Part shown: positions 31,909 to 44,436 of the stretch, one piece after another
Numbering within the stretch: position 1 is the first letter of the stretch
How the letters are laid out: each line of letters starts with the position of its first letter
NCBI GenBank assembly: GCA_051530055.1
Contig: CM121341.1
Coordinates: forward strand, 2,170,001 to 2,234,000
Direction of reading: 5' to 3'
DNA: 64,000 nt
From: Neoechinorhynchus agilis
Taxonomy: Eukaryota; Acanthocephala
The notes under the pieces: generated by a model
What the model saw: the letters and a program-made list of their open reading frames with translations, nothing else
The model's database searches: none
Told to the model about the DNA's origin: nothing
Position numbers and translations under genes: made by a program

Positions 31909-34900
31909 TTATTGACTACCAACGGGACCGGCGGCAGTTTGTGCAAATATTGTCCCTCCTCCACTCGTAGAAGTCTGCCTAGTTTGACCTGCGCCGGATC
32001 CTCCATTCGATCCCCGTCTCCGTCGGATCAAAGAAGCGAACATCGAGGGCTGAGTAACAAGACCTGCGACTCCACTTCCTCCGCTCACTTGCATGAGTTT
32101 TGCATGGACAGAAGGCGAAAATCTTAGTTGAACGACTTTTATAACGTATAAAGGAACGCAACTGACTCCGGTTATGGCAAATACTTTCCATAAAAAGGTA
32201 ATGCTCGTTAGGAACTCGGCGTCGAAGTAAGAACGAAACATGACCAGAGATATTGTGTAGCAAAGTAAGGATAGGAATTCAGCCACGATCATAAGATAGT
32301 GCCATGTACGAACTGTGATTGCCACCATTATGAGTTCAGTTAGAATAAGAGAAGTGAACGTTATCGAAACAACATGAATGAAATCGTCTTCAAATAAAAG
32401 CAATGATAAATAGATTATGACTCCTCCTTGGTAGATAGATATGAGAGCCCAAATGGAAAATGTCTTAAAGTTGAGAGAGCGTCCTTTTTGAAGTTCGGCG
32501 TATATCTCCGGAAATGTGAGTGCGATCTCAGGTGAGACGTCCATATCGAGAACGAGTGAGAATACTGGAAACATTGTGTAGATGGTTGCGTAACCGACCA
32601 TTAAAAATCCTTGGTAAAGCGGAATGGATGCTGAGTAGAATATCGACGAGAAAACTGCCTGCATTATGGCACACGGACACTATTGTCGAACAAGCTATAC
32701 GCCAAATCATCTTTATTCAAATGAGTGAGCGCGAAAAAACCTTTGTTAAATCACAGTTTTAAACTGTCTTTACACAAAAATTAAATTCAAGCCAATTAAA
32801 ACTATTTTGATTAAAAAAGTGTTGCAAAAAATCCCGTATTTAATAAGAAAAGTTGCTAACGGTGAGTTTCTTCAAAAAAAGGAACAACTGTTCAGCATGA
32901 TTGTATTTTACTGGAATTTCTTCGTTCAATGCTGATAAAGTTTCTCAAAATAAACCACCGAAATGCCTAAAAATACTCGATTTCTTATCTAAATTGCTTA
33001 TATTCATCAAAGACGCACTCGATTAAAAGGATTATCTAAAGTTTAAAAATTTGATTAGCCAGAAGGCGAAGGGGTAGTCATATCAAAAAAGAGCAATTAT
33101 TCTACATTATTGTATTCAATTAGAGTTTTGTCGTTTTTAAATTTCGAAAAAGCTTTCTTAATCGCCTATTCAAAAACAAGCTTTACGCCAATTCGAGTGC
33201 TATCGAAGGTTTGAAAGGGGATAAAATTTGCAAAAGTGTAAATACTTGGGACCTGATAGTGCCCATGAGCATCGCTATCGAAATAACGAGTCCACGGTGC
33301 ATCACAAATTGAGCCAATGCAGCTGATCGCTTATAGCAATTCCTACCATGGACCAGAAGTAGAGGTTTAATGTGCGAAAATTGGCTAATACTAAAATCAG
33401 CAGCCAAAGAAGCTTGATGGCCTTCTTTCCCTACGATCCCAATACCTGCATGAGCTTTTTGGATCATACTCACGTCATTTCCTCCATCTCCAACAGCAGC
33501 TACTCGGCATTTCGTTTGACGTTTCAAAGCATCGACCACGTCTGCCTTTTGAGTAGGTGAGCAACGGCACACAACTACAGCCGACGCCCGGCAAGCTGCT
33601 TCAATGAACTGTTTTTCATTATGTTCAAGAGCAGCTCTAAGAGAAGATCCCGTTATGATGAGGGCATAAGCGCTGCATCTTGTCGAAGTTGACGCAAGAT
33701 TCGTGATTTCATCGATTTCTTCATCGAGTTGCTGAGGAGTAAGTGGAGTCTGTGTAAACCAATGAACTGTCTGGTCGCGGCCACTTGTGAACAATCGACT
33801 TGATCTCGCGATGCAGGCAGCCGTCTCCATTTTATCCCCTGTCAACATCCATACTCGAATACCGGCATTCCTAAGCGCCTCAAGTGTCGGTCTTACGTTC
33901 GCTTGTAAACTGTCTTCGACACCAGTAACACACAAAAGTTCCAGCTCGCTTTCTAAATGATATTCAATAGCTTCGCGACATCGTTGAGTCCTATCTCCGA
34001 CTGATAATTGAGCTTGAGTGTATTGGTGATCGAATAGAGCATATTGTTCGGGAGTCAGAACACGGTACCCATAAACAAGAATCCGAAGTCCTTCACGTGC
34101 CATGTTAGACGTCTCTTCGGTCAACCAATCAGAGTTCTTTGAAGAAAGAACCATTGGAGCTATAGCTGAATCAGCTCCTTTTATATAGAAAATGATTTCC
34201 TGAGTTTGCTCGTCTCGTACAATTAGACCCATTCGTTTAAGTTCAGACGTAAATGGGAAAATATGAAGAACTGTAAAGTGCCAAAAACCACCGTCGTCTT
34301 GTTTTAATACTATCGAATGTGCATCTCTTTTCCATAACCGAAGTCCAATACTCTCACAAAACTGAACAAGACATACTTCATCCGGACTCGATGCCTGATA
34401 CTGTCGCTGTCCTTCTGTGTCGTCCGAAGTGTCCAGCATAACGTTATGGCAAACAGCGATAGCCTGAACAACTTCACGGACTCTACCGGCTGTCGTACGT
34501 CTTACAGCTGCAAATGATGAATACTTTGAAACTGAAGCTCCCGTGGAAATCGATGTTTGACGCCCTACCAAATACCCATCGGTATCCGCTGAGAATTTAG
34601 CTGCTGCTGCAGATCCGGCTTCACTGCTTTGGCTTAGCATCAGACGAAGCTCTTGAAGATTATCAGTCCCAAACGCGATCGTGCCCAAATGCACTCGTTT
34701 GAACACCATCTCATTTCTCGTTAAAGTACCAGTTTTATCACTTAGAAGATACGAAATGCGACCCAACTCCTCTGGGATGGTACTTGACCTCACAACCGTT
34801 CCAGGGCAATGCTTTAAATCCGTGGACATGAAATACCCGTACACCATTTTCCCCAGATCCATGTTCACTCTCAGACTAATTGGAATTATGTATGAGAATA

Positions 34901-36749
34901 AAAGAACGAATCGAAATAAGTAGCGGTACCAAGGTCCGTGAAAGCCCTTTAGAATTATCATCACCATTGCGAGAATTAAAACAAAAGCAAACAATAGCTT
35001 AGTAAGTCTGTTGATCTCGAGGTCAAGTAAACCGATCTTTGCTCTTGTCTTTGTTGTATTCATCGCCATTCGAGTGTCACGACCTGTATAGATGGTGCAC
35101 GCCAAGACTGGATGGCGAGTAGCCAACACTGTTCCACTCCATAGCATATTTTCAACTGAAAGAGGTTCTTCAACGTCGTCACCGCATATAAATATTCCTT
35201 CAAATTGATCGAGACTTTTATTGGCGACGATGGATTGATCTGTCGATGGCGGGGTGTATGTTAGAATTTCGTTTATAAGAAAAGATAAATAAACTCTTCT
35301 GCAGCTCAAAAAACACTATAACTTCCAAATGGGAACTTCGGTACTTTAAACTACCTGGCAGCGTGACCAAAACAATGAAACAAGATATTCACAAATCTCC
35401 TTTCGCAAAATCCCATTGGAACTTGTTGTGAAGGTCCAGTTTCTATTATGTCTTCGTCAAAGATGGAGCTGCCAGGTTGTTTAAAGTACAGGATCCCTAT
35501 TTGGAGGTCATAGTGGTTAATGGGTTAATATCGATAGCTTGAGGCAAAAGGACGATTTTATAGCGGCGGACAAATCTTTTTCTTTTATTTAGTTTATGGA
35601 AAAGGAATAACCTTAAACTCTAATAAAAGATTTGATCGTCAAAAATCCCTCTAATGCCGCAAGTGGCTGTTTAACTAACAAAAGTTGCACTCATCCAGTC
35701 GTCGCTTGCGTACTTGGAGCTTGCGCCCTGACAGTAGCATTCCTAAGGCATTCAGGCAAATCACTAAGAACTGGTTGTTGTTCAATTGGATTTTCTTTGT
35801 TTTCAGTTGTACAAGCAGAAACGACCCTTTGCGAGAATCCGCAAGCCATTCTAAGCTTCCAATCGGTTTCTCCGTCCAATTGGTCGGTTCTGATAAAACA
35901 CGTACCCGGACTTACTTGACTATACAATAACACAAGATCAGCCGGTACACGTTGATCAGGTTCAATGACGATTATATCACCAACTTGGATACTAGCAGCC
36001 GGAACATCCCCAACTACCCATTTTTCCTCGTGGACGTCGCGTCTCCAGCATTTATACATTTCCATATTAACATTACGATCCCTTCGAGCCCGTTTAACAT
36101 CATCGTACGCTTCACGGATCAAGGTTACGAGCAGTACAAACACTAGAGGTCCCCAGTACGTATAAAGGTAACCGACTCGTATTCCCGGGATGAATTGAGA
36201 AAGTGCCATTGCGAGGAAATAGAAGTTAAGGAACATTCGGAATTGTTGAAAGAGCACAAGTGGCAAGAAAGTGAATGCATTGTATTTTCTGTTCTGGATG
36301 GCATTTGAAGCGTATCGCCTGTTTTGTCTTGATTTACCATTTTTGGATTTATTCGAAAGACCGACTTGGATCAGACGGTCGACTTCGGTCTGTTGGTTTT
36401 GCGTCCTTGACTTGACACAGCAACATCTTCGCATTCTGGATGGAGGAGGAGAAATGAAATTTGAGTCATTGGAATGAGTTGGAGGTGTTTTAGATGCGTT
36501 TGGGACCACGATTTCGTTGTCGAGGCTGGATCCACAGTATTCGCAGTGAAGCGGGGTAGGTGGTGATTGACGGCGACGACGGGAACGACTCAGGAGCCGA
36601 AGTCGCTGTCTACGAGGACGATCACCTGAGCATTTCAAGCAGTGAACTAAAGGGTCGAAACTGGTCGTCGTTGGTGTCACAAAGGGAGAGGATGATTGTT
36701 TAGCTTCTTGCATCAAAGTTTGTTCTTCTTCTGGTCGCGTGAACATCAC
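31909..36749 (-). CDS. ATP9: P4-type phospholipid-transporting ATPase, ATP9A/ATP9B (Neo1) type
   Basis: Aminophospholipid flippase-class ATPase of Golgi and endosomal membranes; class II, which works without a CDC50 subunit. Exon 1 (35,714-36,749) has a long Arg/Ser/Pro-rich N-terminus of about 160 residues, then [20 protein letters not shown] and the P4 actuator signature DGET. Exon 2 (from 35,298 down to about 33,240) has [10 protein letters not shown], the phosphorylation site [31 protein letters not shown] and the last cytosolic part MHRGLVIS. Exon 3 (31,909 to about 32,664) starts [20 protein letters not shown] and holds the last six membrane spans plus a Gly/Ser-rich tail. Exon 1 ends at a good donor (CAA|GTACGC). 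The exon 2 donor and exon 3 acceptor are not resolved. The stop TAA lies inside AATAAA (31,908-31,913), so the 3' UTR is tiny. Confidence 0.93.
32665..33240 (-). other. Intron 2 of the ATP9-type gene
   Basis: AT-rich. Expected protein runs GLVIS directly into MQAVFSS, but no GT donor sits exactly there; the frame reads on for about nine codons to a CAG|GTCCC site. Either that donor is used with a short lineage-specific insert, or a non-canonical donor is used. Confidence 0.5.
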
Positions 36750-37100
36750 TGACCGTTACACAAGTATCGCATAAAAATTCTATAAGAAACCAAGACGAAA
36801 GGAAGCAACGACATTCGGAAAAGTAATAAATTACAAAAAAATGCGGATTTTTTAGCGAATATCCGAGCGAAGATTTTCAATTTGGCATTGAAACTTTTTT
36901 GATCTTCACTGAAAATAACATGGCTTTAGGAAAAATAAAAAGTTATTTCATAGTGGTGATTTAAATACAGATCTGTAGCTGGGAATATCGAATATTTAAG
37001 CCGTCTATAGGTTTTGTTTAATCCGGAAATGAAACTTTTTTTAAATTTAGATCGTGCTTAGATTTGGTTAAATTTGAAAAAGAACACAGTTAAAACGTGA
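36750..37100. other. 5' flank of the ATP9-type gene
   Basis: AT-rich, presumably the promoter. No TATA or CCAAT element stands out. Confidence 0.35.
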
Positions 37101-37797
37101 AGTCGCACTTGGATTTGTTTTGAAACGGAACGGAGTTCGAAATTAAAAGTGAATTCGTTTAAATTCAAAAAAAAGGAGTCGAAAATAAAATTGGATTTCT
37201 TTTAAATCAAAAATAGGAATCGAAAATGAAATTGGATTTGTTCAAAATCTCACAAAAGGGTCTAAAACAAAAAAGAATTTGTTCAAAATTCAAAAAAGTA
37301 AGTCGAAAATCAAAGTGGATCTCTTATCAATCGAAAAAATAAGTCGAAAAAAAGTCCGTTTCTTTAGATTCGAACAAAGGAATCGAAAATCAAAGGGGAT
37401 CTGTTCAAATTCTAAAAAATAAGTCGAAACTCAAAGTGCATTTGTTCAAATTCGAAATAAGTCGAAAATCAAAGTGAATTTGTTCAAATTCGAAAAAATA
37501 AGTCGAAACTCAAAGTGAATTTGTTCAAATTCGAAAAAATAAGTCGAAACTCAAAGTGCACTTGTTCAAATTCGAAAAAGTAAGTCGAAAATCAAAGTGA
37601 ATTTGTTCAAATTCGAAAAAATAAGTCGAAACTCAAAGTGAATTTGTTCAAATTCGAAAAAATAAGTCGAAACTCAAAGTGCACTTGTTCAAATTCGAAA
37701 AAGTAAGTCGAAAATCAAAGTGAATTTGTTCAAATTCGAAAAAATAAGTCGAAAATCAAAGTGCATTTTCAAATTAAAAAAATAAGTCGAAAATTAA
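37100..37797. repeat. 41-bp minisatellite with three-unit higher order
   Basis: Tandem units of the form aagtcgaaaatcaaagtg then aatttgttcaaattcgaa plus an A-rich end, 41 bp each. The array is degenerate before 37,310 and regular after. Between about 37,460 and 37,750 variants with gtgaattt and gtgcactt alternate in a repeating set of three (123 bp), a higher-order repeat. It lies about 350 bp upstream of the ATP9-type start. Confidence 0.9.
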
Positions 37798-38208
37798 CAA
37801 ACGCGAGCTGCTCTAAAGATGCAAAGGAATCATTTTCAGTGAGCACAGAAAATGATTTTTTTTGAAATTCCTGACGAATTCCAAATCGCGAACAATCGAA
37901 CATCAAAATTAATTTTTCAATTACGTTCTCCTATGAACAAAACCAGGTCGCGACTTTTGTTCCCAGCCACCGAAAACCCCCTCACAAACCTAAGGAATTC
38001 ACAAGTTGTTCGATGAAACATTTAAGACTTTGAAACTAACAAAAACTTGGTCCGTGTATTCTTCCGTACTAAACCTTCTCAACCTTTTCAGCAGGACGGC
38101 AAAGGTTCATGGATCTAATTTCTTAAATACAAAAATCACTAAGATTAAGAGCGGTGATGTGGATATTTTTCGATGTTTATTTAACGCGAAACGAATCTTC
38201 ATGGAATG
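37798..38208. other. No gene recognised
   Basis: Intergenic sequence between the minisatellite and the inverted repeat. A short frame at 38,006-38,260 has no recognisable homology. Confidence 0.4.
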
Positions 38209-39998
38209 TCGTACCGTCCCAATTGACCATTGGATCTCAGTAATGAATCAGATGGATTGATTCTATCTGTGATGATTTGACGTACGAATTCTTATCGCCA
38301 CAAACCATTCAGGAACGATTAAATCAATCGCTCTGGTGCCAGCAGACAGGCGCTAACCATGTTCCCGTGAATGGCCTCAGACAGTCGATCTGGGACGGAC
38401 CTCTTGTCGCGAGAGCTCACAGCTCTCTACTTTCAGGTTCTCGCGATGGGGTCGTCCGATCTAGATTGTTGGCAGTTTCGACACGAGAATCTGGGGCGTG
38501 GTTGGAGGCTGTTCCTCTGGCATCTGTGGGAACTCTTCTCACTGACGAGGTAACGAGGATCGCAGTATCCTTAAGACTCGGTCTCCCGATATGCACGCCC
38601 CATCGCTGTCGATGTGGGTCTTTGGTTGATGCTTTCGGGCGATACGGTCTCGTCTGCAGAAGGTCAGGAGGAAGGTTCTCACGCCATTCTGAGATCAATT
38701 TCTCGGGCGTTGAGAACGGTGAACTTCCCAAACATCCTGGAACCCGCCCACCTCTGTAGACTAGACGGCCGTAGGCCCGATGGAATTTCGGTCTTCCCGT
38801 GGCGGGAGGGCAAATGCCTTCTCTGGGACGCCACGTGTGTGGATACCCTCGCAGCCAGCAACATCCCCTACTCCCTCGAAATCGCCGGTGGTGCCGCCAG
38901 TGCAGCGGAAGGGAGGAAAATACGGAAATATATTCAGTTATCGAGGGCTCACTAGTTTGTCCCCTTTGGGGTAGAGACGTATGGAGTGCTCGGCAGCTCG
39001 GCACTCTCTCTGCTCCAGGATCTCTCGAAGAAACTGAGAGAGGCAACCGAAGACTCAAGAGCAGGCGTATTCCTTCGACAAAATATCTCGCTGGCAGTAC
39101 AACGAGGCAATGCTGCCAGCGTGATGGCGACGGTGGAGGAAGGAGAGAAGCTGGAATTTAGCGGGAGGTGGTGAGTGTGTTAATTGTCGAGAGATGAAGA
39201 TTGATTGAATACATTTATAGTTATTGAAAAAACTCATCTTTTTTTGTTTACCTATCAAACAAACCGATTTTTCCCTAAATCAAGGCACCTCGGTGCCATT
39301 CTCTAAAATATGCGACGAATTGGAGTCTCGAATGATTAGTGAGACTTTCCTCAGAGGAAACGTTACAATGGATACGAGGGTCGTGATTAAATATGGAATT
39401 ATTATTTAGAAGTCTTCATTCGCGGTAAATGATTATTTCGATTAAAAACGTTCTACGAGTGGTGCATGCGATTTATGGATGTAAACAGATTTGCATCGGT
39501 AAAATAGGAATCTTAGTTTGGTCCTAGTAATCCGCATAGTTAAAAAATATTAACATATAATTATTAAGTTATTGAAGACTTAATTTTAACGCTCAAGGGG
39601 ATTTTCCACTGCATAGCTGCGATCATCGTTAGTTTGTTTGTTGATGAACCCGACGAGGTTCGTAGAACGTTTTTAATCGAAATAATCATTTACCGCGAAT
39701 GAAGACTTCTAAATAATAATTCCATATTTAATCACGACCCTCGTATCCATGGTAACGTTTCCTCTGAGGAAAGTCTCACTAATCATTCGAGGCTCCAATT
39801 CGTCGCATATTTTAAAGGATGGCACCGAGGTGCCTTGATTTAGGGAAAAATCGGTTTGTTTGATAGGTAAGCAAATGAGCGATTGTTTTAATCGTTCCTG
39901 AATGGTTTGTGGCGATAAGAATTCGTACGTCAAATCATCACAGATAGAATCAATCCATCTGATTCATTACTGAGATCCAATGGTCAATTGGGACGGTA
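38209..39998. repeat. Inverted repeat element interrupted by a LINE
   Basis: The left arm is 38,209-38,331 plus 39,240-39,459. The right arm is 39,663-39,998, inverted and continuous. The right arm therefore shows the pre-insertion sequence of the left arm. The central spacer is 39,460-39,662. The inner ends carry a decayed relative of the 11.1-kb hammerhead-like motif (GATGAACCCGACGAGGTTCG near 39,643). Confidence 0.85.
38332..39240 (+). mobile_element. 5'-truncated LINE with C-terminal restriction-like endonuclease (copy 2)
   Basis: About 0.9 kb, closely similar to the 5.2-6.2 kb copy. It reads VNGLRQSIWDGPLVARAHSS, the Cys/His knuckle, RPDGISVFPW, LLWDATCVDT, LSLLQDLSKKL and RAGVFLRQNISLAVQRGNAA, and ends EKLEFSGRW. 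The coding end is followed by about 65 bp of 3' UTR and a T-rich end. One frame change is visible in the middle. Comparison with the uninterrupted right arm at 39,663-39,998 fixes both ends of the insertion to within a few bases. Confidence 0.75.
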
Positions 39999-40920
39999 CG
40001 ACCGGATTTTTTCTCTAAGAAAAGATCGCGTTGTTTTTCCCATTTGCAAACGAATATGAAACATATTGATCTTTTCAAGAAGGAGGATATTTGATTTTAA
40101 TGCTAAAGTGAAACTCAACTTACCAGAAATGTTCAATATGAAAACTATTTAAGCAAAACTTTTTCGTGGTCTTTACTTCATTAAGAATTTAAAAGTGTAG
40201 AATTAATTTTTATAGCAGATTTCAAACAACGTTTTTTTCGTCCCGGTTCACAAATCATTGGTGCTTGTCTTCGATTGTTTACACTCACAGCTTTAAATAA
40301 AGCCTACAATAAAAATTAATTTCTAAAACGAATTCAAAATTAAAGATGACTTTTTAGTGTTTACATATTTAGAAAAGTGCGTCTAATTTTTATGCAAATC
40401 GTAAGAGTTAATCAAAGTGTACAACATCCATATAAAATGAATTCAGTAAAATTTGCGCACCCTTCAACGTGTTCCCTAAAAACGATTCCAACGCAAACCA
40501 TAATCAACAAAAAAACGAATCATAAATCTTAAACTATTTTAAAAGAATAGCCAATTATTAGCCACGATTAAAACTAAAATCGAATTTGCAATCTACATAT
40601 TTTCAATATTTAAGTTGTTAGTTCTCATTGCGGTATTAAACTTTTCCAAACATAATACCATCAAATCCAATTATTATTTAGTTTGAATAAAGACAGTATT
40701 TCTAATAGTTTTCAATTTAAGTAAATGAAGAAAATTTAAACGACGAAGTATTGCTCTGTTAATAAAATTTTACACTAGCCATTTTAATGTCTCTCGAATT
40801 ATTTCGATGAAAATTAAACCACTTTAAGGTTAACCGAATTTGGCTTTCCTCTTAAATTACAAAATGGAAAGCATTGTGTCGCATTTTTATTTCGTAAAAT
40901 AAATCAATAATCTTTATTAT
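39999..40920. other. AT-rich, no gene recognised
   Basis: No coding signal or known repeat seen. Confidence 0.5.
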
Positions 40921-40965
40921 TGAATCCGATATTTCGGCACAATCGCGTGCCTTTATTAAGGTTAC
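40921..40965 (-). ncRNA. Hammerhead-like motif of a third sequence type (decayed)
   Basis: The minus strand reads AACC, TTAATAA, A, GGCAC, loop GCGATT, GTGCC, GAAA, TATC, GG. Stem II is five perfect pairs; TATC gives U15.2-A16.2 and an AUC triplet. The related copies near 42,040 (+) and 13,040 (-) read TTGATAA, in which the C3-G8 pair of the hammerhead core would be replaced by U3-A8. Here G5 has also changed to A, so this copy is probably dead. Confidence 0.35.
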
Positions 40966-42280
40966 ATGAACAATTTAGCAATCTTTTGTAAACCTCTTTG
41001 AAGGTGTAATCTTAATAATCAATATTGATGAAGCACCTGTGAGATTTTTTGGTGGTCACGAGCTACACATCGCGTCCTCGGCAGTTTCTCGAACCCAGAG
41101 CTGATCCAAAAAATCTCAATAACCGAATATCTCCAAGATTAAAAATTCAAAGATGCTTACAAAAATCGTTCTTTGGAAATAACCTTAAAATTGCAAGGAA
41201 GATCTGCTATATGTAAATGCATTCGCGTTAAAAGCAGTATTCTGACGACTCATGAAAATATTCAAAAACCTCACAATTTAAAGAATAGACGTCAATTGAG
41301 ACTTTCTTTATATTACATTGGTGATTTCCGTATTTCGGTACAACATGCTACATAGCCGTTAAGCTGAGTACTTGATCTCGATGTGTTTTGACAAGGGTGA
41401 CAGATGCCGACTGCTCGTGTCTCAACGCAGTCAACTTTGTGTTGAGGAATATACAGAATCGATACTGGGAATAATCAATCTTTTGTCCTGGGCCTCTACG
41501 TGGACCAGCCTTCAATTAAACGGGTGGCACTTTCGATGCAAAAAATCTCGCTATAAAAAATAAGAAATTAACATTAAAAATTTGGACTTTCCCTTCATTG
41601 TCGTAAAAACATAAAAATCCATCGATATTTTGTCGTTGTCACTATTTGAACCGTAAGGCCTTTTGTTAGAGCACGCATTGATGCTCTAGTTAATATCAAG
41701 ACCGTGATTTATAAGCGAGCAATCGATCAATTCTGGAGCATTTTAAAGACACCTTTTTCCATCTAATTTGTAAACTTGACTAGTCTACGTTTCTTTATAA
41801 AACTATTTAATTACAACGATTTGCATATTTAAGACATCCCTTCCTCGGCTTTTTTTTAGTTTTCCTTCTTGGCACGAAGCCGTCTAAGTGATTCAATCAC
41901 TTCTCTGATGTAAGAGATCGGTATGGCTTCATGCCAAGAAGGAAAAAAGTAAAAAGCCGAGGAAGGTATATCCTAAATTTGTATCAATAGAACCTTGTTG
42001 CCAGGAAAAACATTTGGTTGTTAGCAAAAAACTTGCGAAACAACCTTGATAAACGCGCACAAGATTACGGTTCCGAAATATCGGAATCAATAATTCCTTT
42101 TAATTTTTTACGCCAGATGCAAACATGAACAATTCAATCTTCAAACATTTTCGAATGCAACGATTTACGTATCTTTTCCTTTATCCCATTGATAAATGTC
42201 GCTTTAGCGTATATAACGGGAAAACACTTTGCTTTATGCTTATGTAAATGTGCCACGGAATGAGGTATCTATCTCACATA
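40966..42280. other. AT-rich, with a hairpin and no recognised gene
   Basis: An imperfect inverted repeat lies at 41,846-41,968 (left arm starts CCTTCCTCGGC, right arm ends GCCGAGGAAGG, loop about 45 bp). A decayed hammerhead-like relative lies at 42,035-42,095. No coding signal. Confidence 0.5.
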
Positions 42281-43620
42281 CACTTTCTTAAGCTTCTTCC
42301 TATTCGGGGTCGCTTCAACATCCTCACGAGGTCACTGATTTTGGAGACAGTCCTTCCAACGCTCCTTGGGTCGTCCTCGCCTTCGTAGTTTGCAGCTACT
42401 TGCTCCAGTTGGTTAGGATCCTGTCTTTTTTATGTGTTCGTAGAATCTTGACTGGTGGTCGCAAAAACCAAGTTACCGATTTTGTCCACATAAGCAGATC
42501 CTCGCACACATTTGTTTCCAGCTGGGTAACCCCTGCCATCCAGCGGAGCATGCGCATTTCCGTCGTTTCGACGTGTTGCGTTCCACGTTTCGGTTCCGTA
42601 AATCGCATCTTGTCGCGACTTTAAAATATGTCTTTTCAGCGATAATGGGATTCGACTGTCGCAAATTACGCCGCTGAGGCTCTTCCATTTCAACCACCCG
42701 CTTTGAATTCGAGCCGTTACCTCTGCACTCATATCGCTCGCAGAGTTGACTATGGAACCCAAATAACGGAAGTGGTCTTGACGATTTAGGGCTCTTTCCT
42801 GAAGACTGACAGCATCAGGCCCCACATAAACTGTCTTTTCCCTGCAAATCTTTAAGCCATTATCTTCGAGCGACTCTCTCCATTTCTCGAGATCCTCGTT
42901 GAGGTCTTTGCAGAAGAAACCTCTCAGAACGATGTCGTCCACGAACATCATGTTCCAAGAGGGTCCTCTGCTCACGCTACTAATTATCTCGTCCAGTACA
43001 AGTACAAACAGGTGACCATGAATCTATCGCCCTTAACAGTTCGTATAGCTCGTTCCAGAAATCATCCTTCTCTTGTTAAGGACGGCCAACCTGCGGAGCG
43101 TAGCAGGAGATTATCGTCAAGTTCTGAGCACCAAGATCCATTCTCATCCCGATTATTCGATCGGTGAATCTTTTAACTTCCAACACTGTATCTTTGTATT
43201 ACTCATCTAATACAATGCCCATTCCGTTTTTACCATTGCTCGATCTACTATAGTTCAGTTTGTAGCCATCATCTAATTCTCGCGCCTTCGATCCTTTCCA
43301 TCGTAGTTTCTACAAACATAGAATTGAAATTCGTCGCTTTTTTCATCATGCTCACTACTTCCATTGACTTGCCGCTCATCCGCTCATTGGTAAACTTATT
43401 CAAAGATGCCGAGAGGATCATCTGTGCGTCGCACAAGGGGTACGCCCTAGTCCAATTGTGATTTTTGATGTGATCTTGCATGTGATGTTGTTTGAGTTTG
43501 AAGCAAGTTTTACGGCCGGATGCCCTTCCTGACGTTACCCGGGCTTGGGACCGGCATCAGGTCTCCCCTATGGCTGGGTTGAATGTGGTATCTATCTCTT
43601 GGAAGAAAAATAATTGCTAA
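42280..43620 (-). mobile_element. RTE-type LINE, internally deleted
   Basis: The minus strand first encodes an RTE-like AP-endonuclease (43,480 to about 43,050: SSNGKNGMGIVLDE, DRIIGMRMDLGAQNLTIISC, YAPQVG, KDDFWNELYE). It then jumps to the end of the RT (42,975-42,400) with FVDDIVL as motif C and LKICREKTVYV, HFRYLGSIVNSASDM, IPLSLKRHILKS and RMLRWMAGVT-like segments. The RT fingers and palm between them are missing. The outer end (43,490-43,600) contains GGATGCCCTTCCTGACG, a string common in invertebrate RTE elements. Confidence 0.8.
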
Positions 43621-43884
43621 GAAAATGATGCTGAAGGAATAAACGTCTTAAATTCTTTGAAGTGACGGTTTATTAAAAAATATAGGATTCTTCTTAAATA
43701 ATCTATTAAAAAGTACTTTATCGGTTTTTAGTTGCGTTTTATTGGCAACTTACGACGCAATGTACACAATGATATTAGAAAGCGAACGAAAATTAGTCAA
43801 TTTAAAGACGGTAATAAAGCCAACATTGTTAATCAATGAATTTATTTATTATCAAGGCCTCATACACGTGCTGGTCAGTGACAT

Positions 43885-44110
43885 CTTCTTTATTCCTTTT
43901 TGAGCCTTTCGGCTGACTTGCACACAACGGAGGCGCTTAGCCGCACTCGAAGGAACAGGGCCAACCCCCTTTGGGGCCGATGGGCGATCTCAAAACCTGA
44001 CTCCCACCCTTCCAGCAGCCTCGCACACCCGTGGAACACAGAGACCGGTGGCGTTGAACCAGCGACATATCAAGCGCATTATGAACGCGCACACCAAACG
44101 GCCACTTATT
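43885..44110 (-). mobile_element. tRNA-like SINE candidate
   Basis: The minus strand has a perfect B box (GGTTCAACGCC, 44,050-44,060). It also has an anticodon-arm-like hairpin GCGCG, loop TTCATAA, TGCGC, with CAT in the anticodon position, suggesting descent from a tRNA-Met. The A box is imperfect and the acceptor stem is absent. A GC-rich 150-bp body follows, with a palindromic GGCCCCAAAGGGGG stretch. Confidence 0.45.
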
Positions 44111-44436
44111 AAAAAAAGTAGATATTTAATGTTGACTGCGCCAAAAATACCCTGAGTTGAGCTAATATAAAAAAGGCTTTAGAGGGCGTTGAATGGATAG
44201 AACTTAATCTCCTAATAAAAAATCCCAATAATTTAAAAAATATTCGATTGGATATCTTTTGTTAAATTAAAAAAGTTACGCACATAAGAATACCAGAACG
44301 ATGATATCGTTTTTACCTCCAAATCGCGGTGCATTACACAATGAAAATAATAATAATCGCAAACACTTGGCTTTCATTATTTTGACTGATTCTATTGCTA
44401 CAATACATTCTTTAAAAAGAATTCATTAATCCATTG

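Noticed and set aside
35632-36477. Plus-strand frames opposite ATP9 exon 1
   Set aside because: Antisense shadows of a well-supported coding exon.
37100-37797. CRISPR array (about 41-bp repeats)
   Set aside because: Units are contiguous without unique spacers, and the DNA is from an animal.
41846-41968. Hairpin as another hammerhead-like element
   Set aside because: The arms pair well, but no CUGANGA/GAAA pair flanks a stem II, so it is only an inverted repeat.
44040-44105. tRNA-Met gene
   Set aside because: The anticodon arm and B box fit, but the A box is poor, the T stem has a mismatch and there is no acceptor stem.
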